Source of the DNA: Sphingobacteriaceae bacterium
GTDB taxonomy: Bacteria > Bacteroidota > Bacteroidia > UBA7662
DNA: 64,000 nt
Direction: 5' to 3'
NCBI GenBank assembly: GCA_030682795.1
Contig: JAUXNJ010000010.1
Location: 1-64,000 of the forward strand
Translations under genes and position numbers: made by a program
Part shown: one piece after another, positions 57,955 to 64,000 of the stretch
Layout: each line of letters starts with the position of its first letter
Numbering within the stretch: the stretch's first letter is position 1
Notes under the pieces: generated by a model
The model's database searches: none
What the model was told of the DNA's origin: nothing
The model's input: the letters and a program-made list of their open reading frames with translations, nothing else

Positions 57955-59049
57955 TTAAAACGATTCGTTTAGATCGAGGTAAAATGCGGTATGTCCTTCA
58001 AAGGTTCTGGCCACATCCACCCGCAATACAATGCGCTCTTTTTGATTTACAAAAATACGCAATCCAGCGCCATAAGCCCCTTTCCAACGATTTTGCAGCA
58101 AACTTACGGGGTCGGGACCTACTTGAAAAGTAGATGAGAAGAGGGTGGCACCCAGCATTTTTCCCATCGGGAAGCGCAATTCGGTTTCCAAGGCGGTCAG
58201 ACTTTTATCTCTGTAACGACCTTGGAAATAGCCGCGCACCAATTCTGAACCACCTGCCAAGCTCAGTTCCCGAAAGGGAGGGTTGCCGCTTTGGTGTTGG
58301 TTAAAAATGCGATTGGCCCAAACTGTGTTTTTTGCCAATGGCATATAATGTCGCAGATCGATGAGATAAGTTTGGAAGGCTGGATTGGCAGCATTTAGTG
58401 CTGGGTTGTAACGAAAAAGCAAGGCGATTAGGCCTCCTTTTAATGGACTTTGCACGTTGTCTCGGCTGTCGAAACGCATTTCGGGGCCAAAACCAAGGGT
58501 GTTGCTGCCAGTGCTGCCTTGTGCCAATTGGTTGTAAAGGGCCCCGAGGGAGTCGCGCGACTGGATGTTATACATGTTCTGGTGGCGCAAATTCAGTCCC
58601 AAAAAAGTTTGGTCCGCCACTTTACCTAGCACACTGATGGCTGTGATCCAGCTGTTAAAGCTAAAATCTTCGCGGGCCGACTCTTGGCTGTTAGGCCCTA
58701 TGCCGTAAAAGCGGTCTAGGTACTTCCGATAGCCCGTATAGTAGTGAATAAATAGACGTTCATCCTTGGTAAAGATATCGGCGGAAACCCGGAACAAGGT
58801 TTGCTGATTGAAAGTGCGAACCACCTGCAGCTGGGCGTTGGAGGTACGGGCGGAACTATCGATTTTGAAATAATAGCCCATGCTGGCCCCGATGCCCCAG
58901 CTGGTTTCAGGGCTCCGAAAAAGGATGGGGGCGGGTACAAAGCGCAGGTCGGCTTGGAGCAGACTATCTACTAATTTAAATACTTTAGGTTGTGACAAGG
59001 CAGGGCTGAAGGAGCAACAAGCCAGCAAAATCAGTAACCAGAATCTCAT
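57955..59049 (-). CDS. BamA/TamA-like outer membrane beta-barrel (surface antigen) protein
   Basis: Signal peptide; LGFGPEMRFDSRDNVQSPLKGGLIALLF; ELVRGYFQGRYRDKSLTALETELRFP; C-terminal F. Confidence 0.85.
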   Translation of the reverse strand: MRFWLLILLACCSFSPALSQPKVFKLVDSLLQADLRFVPAPILFRSPETSWGIGASMGYYFKIDSSARTSNAQLQVVRTFNQQTLFRVSADIFTKDERLFIHYYTGYRKYLDRFYGIGPNSQESAREDFSFNSWITAISVLGKVADQTFLGLNLRHQNMYNIQSRDSLGALYNQLAQGSTGSNTLGFGPEMRFDSRDNVQSPLKGGLIALLFRYNPALNAANPAFQTYLIDLRHYMPLAKNTVWANRIFNQHQSGNPPFRELSLAGGSELVRGYFQGRYRDKSLTALETELRFPMGKMLGATLFSSTFQVGPDPVSLLQNRWKGAYGAGLRIFVNQKERIVLRVDVARTFEGHTAFYLDLNESF

Positions 59050-59537
59050 GCTGGTAGCATTTTGGGAAAGATGAGCTGTATTAGTTTTCCCTGTTTGGCA
59101 CCGATGTTTTGCCAGCTGGCGACGTCAAATTGAAGGGTTGCCAAAGCGCCCGTGGGGAATTTGTCTAAATCTTCGATGTATTCCGAGATGATGTCTTCGA
59201 GGCAAGTATTGTGACCCACCAGCAGGATGCTTTGGAGTTCATCGGGAAAACGCCGCGCCACCTGCCAGAGCTGTTTTGGACTGCACTCATACAGGTCGGG
59301 CTCCAGCAAGAGTTCTGTGCCTGGCTGCAAGCGTTCGTAAAAATATTTGGCAGTGAGTTGGGTGCGCAGGGCAGGACTGCTGATGATCATTTCGGGACGG
59401 ATACCTTGTTGGAAGGCATAGTCGGCCATGCGAGGTGCATCTTTTTCTCCTCTTTTATTCAAAGGTCGGTCGAAATCTGCGAGGGCAGGGTTTTTCCAAC
59501 TCGATTTAGCGTGTCTAAGCAGGTAAAGGGTTTTCAA
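59046..59537 (-). CDS. SixA-like histidine phosphatase
   Basis: LYLLRHAKSSWKNPALADFDRPLNKRGEKDAPRMADY; LLVGHNTCLEDII. Confidence 0.92.
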   Translation of the reverse strand: MKTLYLLRHAKSSWKNPALADFDRPLNKRGEKDAPRMADYAFQQGIRPEMIISSPALRTQLTAKYFYERLQPGTELLLEPDLYECSPKQLWQVARRFPDELQSILLVGHNTCLEDIISEYIEDLDKFPTGALATLQFDVASWQNIGAKQGKLIQLIFPKMLPA

Positions 59538-59611
59538 GGGCAGAGATCTTCCCCAAAAATAGCAAAGCCTGAGTTGAGCTGGGCATGCTTTTGTTGGATG
59601 GCATGAAAGAA

Positions 59612-60226
59612 TTATCCAATACTTCGCAGAAGGAGCTGCATTTCGGCTTGTAGGTCTTGCCCTTTATTGTCGGCGTACCACTTATGCAATTGGGTGCTGG
59701 CTTCCATATAAGGCAGTTGTTGTGCCTTCAAATCGAGGTAGAGCGTTTGTGCCGCTAATGGTCGTGGACCCCATTCTCCCAACACCTCACCATTGCTGGC
59801 ATCGAGGAGAATGAGTTTAGGAATAGAGCGAGCGCCGTTCGTTAAAAAGCGATCCATCAGCTCCAGGTTTTCGTCGCGCAACACAATTTTCAGCTCAATT
59901 TTATCGCTGACTGCTGCCATGTGCTGCAGGTAGGGCAGGTTTTGAGCGGCATCACCGCACCAGGCTTCACTGATCACCAGCCAGGTTTGGGGTTTTCGAA
60001 TGCTATTCAGTTGCTCCTCCAGTGCTGGCAGCAATTGAGTGGTTTTGTCGAGCCGCTTCATGCGCTGCACATTCATGCGGGTATGCTGCAGCATATCTTC
60101 TGAATGGTTACTGCCAGTAGTTTTGTTGTTGCCTAATAGTGTGTCGATGGTGCTGCGGTAGCTTGCGTAGCTGTAGGCGCTTGCCAGGAGCGCTGCCTCA
60201 ATTTGGCCTTTGTTGATTGTTTCCAT
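59612..60226 (-). CDS. Thioredoxin-like family protein
   Basis: WLVISEAWCGDAAQNLPYLQHMAAVSDKIELKIVLRDENLELMDRFLTNGARSIPKLILLD; start taken at METINKGQ. Confidence 0.85.
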   Translation of the reverse strand: METINKGQIEAALLASAYSYASYRSTIDTLLGNNKTTGSNHSEDMLQHTRMNVQRMKRLDKTTQLLPALEEQLNSIRKPQTWLVISEAWCGDAAQNLPYLQHMAAVSDKIELKIVLRDENLELMDRFLTNGARSIPKLILLDASNGEVLGEWGPRPLAAQTLYLDLKAQQLPYMEASTQLHKWYADNKGQDLQAEMQLLLRSIG

Positions 60227-60247
60227 AATGATACCTATACTTACAAT

Positions 60248-61228
60248 ATGAAGCCGCAAACAGTTCCTGAATCGAATTCAGCGGAAAATATTGCCTTTGA
60301 GCCACCGGTTTGGCTAGTAGGCGGGCATTTGCAAACCATTTGGCCTTCTTTTTTTCGAAAAGTATTGCTCAACCATGTGCCTCGTGCCGGTTGGCTGCAC
60401 ACCCCAGATGCCGATGAGCTGGCGTATGATCATTATACAGTGAGCGGTGCTAAAGGATTGGTGGTGCTGTGCCATGGACTCGAAGGGCACGCGCGCAGGC
60501 CTTATATGCTGGGCATGGCTGCCGCCTTGCTAGAGGCGAGTTATGACGTGCTGGCCTGGAGCTATCGGGGATGCGGCGAAAGACTTAATAAACAACCTAT
60601 TTTTTACCACAGTGGGGCCACCTACGATTTAGAAACGGTGGTAGCCTTTGCTCAGGAACTAAGTCCGCTGCCCATTTATTTGGTGGGATTTAGTTTGGGT
60701 GGAAATTTGGTGATGCGCTGGCTCGGCGAACAAGGGCAAAGACTACCAGCAGCGGTACGGGCGGCGGTGGCCATATCCGTACCACTCGATTTAGCCGCAG
60801 GATCCGATTATTTAACACGACCAGCAGCCAAAGCCTATACGCTTAACTTTTTAAAATCGCTAAAGGCCAAGGTAGCGGCCAAAGCAGAGCGATTTCCAGA
60901 GCATTTCCAGCTCGATTTGCTGCCAAAAACTAAAAATTTGCGGCAATTTGATGAGTATTTCACCGCACCGCTGCACGGGTATAAAGACGCCAATGACTAC
61001 TATGCCAGCGCCAGCAGTCTGTTTGTTCTGGAGCAAATCACCGTCCCAACCCTCTTGCTGCAAGCAGCCAACGACCCTTTTTTACCACCTTCCTGCTATC
61101 CACAAGGACCTTTTCCGCAGCTCAAGCTTGAAATTACGCCAGCAGGCGGGCACGTTGGTTTTACAGTAAAGGGACAGGCTCAGAGTCATGCCGAGCAACG
61201 GGTAGTACGTTTTTTAAATGCACTGTGA
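60248..61228 (+). CDS. Alpha/beta-fold hydrolase, YheT-like
   Basis: WLVGGHLQTIWPSFFRK; LVVLCHGLEGHARRPYMLGMA; VGFSLGGNLVMRWLGE; start taken at MKPQTVPESN. Confidence 0.92.
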   Translation: MKPQTVPESNSAENIAFEPPVWLVGGHLQTIWPSFFRKVLLNHVPRAGWLHTPDADELAYDHYTVSGAKGLVVLCHGLEGHARRPYMLGMAAALLEASYDVLAWSYRGCGERLNKQPIFYHSGATYDLETVVAFAQELSPLPIYLVGFSLGGNLVMRWLGEQGQRLPAAVRAAVAISVPLDLAAGSDYLTRPAAKAYTLNFLKSLKAKVAAKAERFPEHFQLDLLPKTKNLRQFDEYFTAPLHGYKDANDYYASASSLFVLEQITVPTLLLQAANDPFLPPSCYPQGPFPQLKLEITPAGGHVGFTVKGQAQSHAEQRVVRFLNAL

Positions 61229-61283
61229 ATTACTTGTTCAAATCCCTCGTGCTTGATAAGCTATTTTTAAGGAAATTTGCAAA

Positions 61284-62429
61284 GTGAAATTCTCCGACAT
61301 CATCGGGCAACAAAGCCTCAAGCAGCAACTCATCCACACCATCAAAGAAGGGAGGGTGAGTCATGCGCAGCTGTTTTTAGGTCCAGAAGGTTCCGGGAAA
61401 TTGCCTTTGGCCATTGCCTATGCGCAGTACCTAAACTGCAAATCTCCATCTGAGGACGATTCGTGTGGCATTTGCTCGTCTTGCCAGAAGTACAACAAGC
61501 TCATCCACCCCGATTTACACTTTTCCTTTCCCATTGTAAACAAGGGCAACGATGCTGAAAAAAACATCTGTGCCGTGCATATGAAGGATTTTCGGGAGGC
61601 TTTTTTGGCCGATCCATACATGTCGTACAACGACTGGATGCAAGCGCATGGGGCCGAAAACAAGCAGGGGAACATCAGCAAATTTGAGTGTTACGATATT
61701 ATTTCGAAGCTCGGGCTGGCACCTTTTGAGGCCGGTTTTAAGGTGCTCATCATGTGGTTGCCAGAACATTTGCGGGATGCGGGCAATGTGCTGCTCAAAA
61801 TCATTGAAGAACCACCTCAGAATACCTTATTCATCCTGGTGGCTGAGCGCCAGGAGATGTTGCTGAGTACCATTAGTTCGCGTACCCAACTGGTAAAAGT
61901 GCCCCGTTTGCAAATCGATGACCTCGCAGCACACCTAGAAAGTCAGTTTGAACTTGATGCTAAGGCAGCACATAGTGTAGCCATGTTGTCGGAGGGCAAT
62001 GCCCGTTTGGCCAGAGAGATGTTGGGACACGAAGTGAGCATCAACGAGCAGCTGTTTATGGATTTTATGCGGCTCACTTTTACCGGCAAGGGTTCCGACA
62101 TCCTCACTTGGATCGAAAAAACGAATGAACTAGGCCGTGAAGGGCAAAAAAACCTCCTGCAGTATGGCCTGCATATTTTGCGAGAGTGCTTCTTAATGCG
62201 CTTTGGTTCAGCTAAATTGCTGCGCTTGAAGGGGGCAGAGCTCGACTTCGTCACCAAGTTTTCTCCTTTTATTACGGAGCAAAATGTGAGTGAATTCAAT
62301 CGCATTTTTAACGAAGGTATTTATTACATCGAGCGCAATGCCAATGCGCGCTTGGTGTTTCACAATTTGGCCAATGAGTCGGAGCGGCTCTTAGCCAGCG
62401 CAAAGAAAGTAGCAACGGCAAATGCATAA
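61284..62429 (+). CDS. holB: DNA polymerase III subunit delta'
   Basis: DIIGQQSLKQQLIHTIKEGRVSHAQLFLGPEGSGKLPLAIAYAQYLNC; CGICSSCQKYNKLIHPDLH; GTG start. Confidence 0.92.
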   Translation: MKFSDIIGQQSLKQQLIHTIKEGRVSHAQLFLGPEGSGKLPLAIAYAQYLNCKSPSEDDSCGICSSCQKYNKLIHPDLHFSFPIVNKGNDAEKNICAVHMKDFREAFLADPYMSYNDWMQAHGAENKQGNISKFECYDIISKLGLAPFEAGFKVLIMWLPEHLRDAGNVLLKIIEEPPQNTLFILVAERQEMLLSTISSRTQLVKVPRLQIDDLAAHLESQFELDAKAAHSVAMLSEGNARLAREMLGHEVSINEQLFMDFMRLTFTGKGSDILTWIEKTNELGREGQKNLLQYGLHILRECFLMRFGSAKLLRLKGAELDFVTKFSPFITEQNVSEFNRIFNEGIYYIERNANARLVFHNLANESERLLASAKKVATANA

Positions 62430-62455
62430 GCCAACCGTTCGCGGCTTTTTGTTCT

Positions 62456-62463
62456 TATATTTG
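62456..62463 (+). promoter_or_regulatory. Putative -7 element TATATTTG upstream of the PSP1 gene
   Basis: Exact TAnnTTTG, 24 nt before ATG at 62488. Confidence 0.45.
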
Positions 62464-62487
62464 AAAATTAAACGTTGATACACCATT

Positions 62488-64000
62488 ATGGGATGTGGAA
62501 GTTGTAGTAGTGGAGGGTGTTCACCGACCGGTTGTGGTGATAAAGGCCATTGTGCCAGTGGGGGTTGTAACCGTTTGAATGTCCATGATTGGCTTTCAAA
62601 TTTGGAACTTCCTTGGGCTCAAAAGGCATATGAATATGTTGAAGTGCGGTTTAAAAGTAACCGCAAAGAATTTTTTCGAAACGTCAATCAGCTCGATCTG
62701 TATCAGAACGACTGGGTGGTGGTAGAAGCTCAACATGGCCACGATGTAGGTCAGGTGACCCTCAAAGGCGAATTGGTTCGCCTTCAGATGAAGCGCCGTC
62801 GGGTGCAGGAGGAAGATCCTGCCATCCGCAAAATATACCGCAAGGCTACGGAGCAAGATTTGCAGAAGTTGACCGAAATGCGTGAGCAAGAGGCGGAAGT
62901 TTCTTATCGCGCCCGCGAAGTCATCAAAAGCATTAAGCTCAATATGAAGCTTACGGATGTGGAATTCCAGGCGGATCGCTCTAAGATTATTTTTTATTAT
63001 ACGGCCGAGGAGCGTGTGGATTTCCGCGAGCTTATTCGCATGTTGGCCGAACAGTTTAAAACTCGGGTAGAAATGCGCCAAATTGGTGCGCGGCAGGAAG
63101 CTGCGCGCATCGGTGGTTTGGGCGTTTGTGGCCGGGAACTATGCTGCAGCACTTGGCTGACCGATTTTAAGTCGGTATCTACCTCAGCAGCCCGCTATCA
63201 AAATTTGTCGCTGAACCCGGTTAAACTAGCTGGACAATGCGGTCGTTTGAAGTGCTGCTTGAATTACGAGCTAGAGACGTATATGGACGCGCTGCAGGCC
63301 TTTCCAAAGGATGCCAAAACGCTTCAAACCGAAACGGCGACTTATGAATTGGTGAAAACCGACATCTTTAAGCGCCAAATGTGGTATCAAATTCAGGGAA
63401 AACCCGGTGAATTTGTGGATATGAATGCGGTGCCTTTGTCGATTGAGCAGGCGGTAGAAGTACGTGCCATGAACAAGGAGGGGGTGAAGCCTGCTACCTT
63501 GGAGGCTTTGGTGATTGAAAGTGAAGTGGATGCATATGTGGAGCCTGACTTTGAGGTGCACAATGAAGATAAATTAGACCGTTTTGATGCCAATCGTCGG
63601 TCGGGCAATAAAAAGAAGAAAAAGCCGCAAGGCCGTGGGGGTGATCGTAACCGCAATGATGGTCGGGGACCAGGAGCAAGTTCTGTATCCCAGGCCGAAG
63701 GTGGAGCCGAGAAGCCAGCTGCCGCGCAGCAGCCACGTGGGGAGCGCAACGACCGTAATCGGAATGATCGCAATCGTGGCCCTCGTCCAGAAGGAGAAGC
63801 CCGCACCGACCGGGGTCCCCGACCCGAGCGTGGTCCCCGTGCCGAAGGTGATACCCGTCCAGAACGTGCCGCTCGCCCGGAAGGCGAAGTTCGGCCTGAG
63901 CGTGGTCCCCGTGCCGAAGGCGAACGCCCGAACCGTGGCCCTCGTCCAGAGCGTGCCGCTCGCCCCGAAGGTGAAGTCCGCCCTGACCGTGGACCTCGTC
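62488..64000 (+). CDS. PSP1/RicT(YaaT)-like protein with N-terminal Cys cluster and C-terminal Arg/Pro/Glu-rich repeats; 3'-truncated by the window edge
   Basis: MGCGSCSSGGCSPTGCGDKGHCASGGCNRLNVHDWL...YVEVRFKSNRKEFFRN...RVDFRELIRMLAEQFKTRVEMRQIGARQEAARIGGLGVCGRELCCSTWL...LAGQCGRLKCCLNYE; adjacent to holB. Confidence 0.93.
   Translation, partial: MGCGSCSSGGCSPTGCGDKGHCASGGCNRLNVHDWLSNLELPWAQKAYEYVEVRFKSNRKEFFRNVNQLDLYQNDWVVVEAQHGHDVGQVTLKGELVRLQMKRRRVQEEDPAIRKIYRKATEQDLQKLTEMREQEAEVSYRAREVIKSIKLNMKLTDVEFQADRSKIIFYYTAEERVDFRELIRMLAEQFKTRVEMRQIGARQEAARIGGLGVCGRELCCSTWLTDFKSVSTSAARYQNLSLNPVKLAGQCGRLKCCLNYELETYMDALQAFPKDAKTLQTETATYELVKTDIFKRQMWYQIQGKPGEFVDMNAVPLSIEQAVEVRAMNKEGVKPATLEALVIESEVDAYVEPDFEVHNEDKLDRFDANRRSGNKKKKKPQGRGGDRNRNDGRGPGASSVSQAEGGAEKPAAAQQPRGERNDRNRNDRNRGPRPEGEARTDRGPRPERGPRAEGDTRPERAARPEGEVRPERGPRAEGERPNRGPRPERAARPEGEVRPDRGPR

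Noticed and set aside
63271-63806. Minus-strand ORFs of 96, 137 and 80 aa at the window end
   Set aside because: Antisense to the PSP1 coding sequence, which has strong family motifs; composition mirrors the repeat tail.

Overview
This 64 kb window is a gene-dense chromosomal segment from a member of the Bacteroidota. Support for that placement: type IX secretion (T9SS) sorting-domain proteins, TAnnTTTG promoter motifs, and a Rho factor with a long Arg-rich disordered N-terminal region. Most of it is housekeeping: recR, lpdA, slyD-like, manC-like, serS, rho, rpmH-rnpA-yidD, tsaB, asd, hemB, holB, a PSP1/RicT-like gene and one tRNA-Asn. It is unusually rich in peptidases (M23, M28 x2, M61 x2, S41, M48) and holds three large T9SS-type or adhesin-like surface proteins. 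I see no phage, transposon, CRISPR array or obvious defence island. The only clearly accessory patch is about 31.99-33.3 kb, with a PIN-domain toxin-antitoxin pair. The observations most worth a second look are: (i) a TAnnTTTG -7 promoter motif placed 3-4 nt before the start codon of several genes, which predicts leaderless mRNAs; (ii) a dispersed intergenic repeat family built from GACCGCTCGC-like units, seen in three intergenic regions, one of which forms a long inverted repeat; (iii) a Rho protein that appears to lack the canonical N-terminal Rho_N domain and starts at GTG, with a 225-residue disordered region; (iv) a PSP1 protein with an N-terminal Cys cluster and a repetitive Arg-rich tail, missing from the ORF track because it runs off the window; (v) an SPFH / ribbon-helix-helix / membrane-protein cassette with a tiny upstream ORF overlapping the SPFH start. 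Nothing here can be called an undescribed system from sequence alone. All family calls were made by eye from the translated sequences, without database searches.
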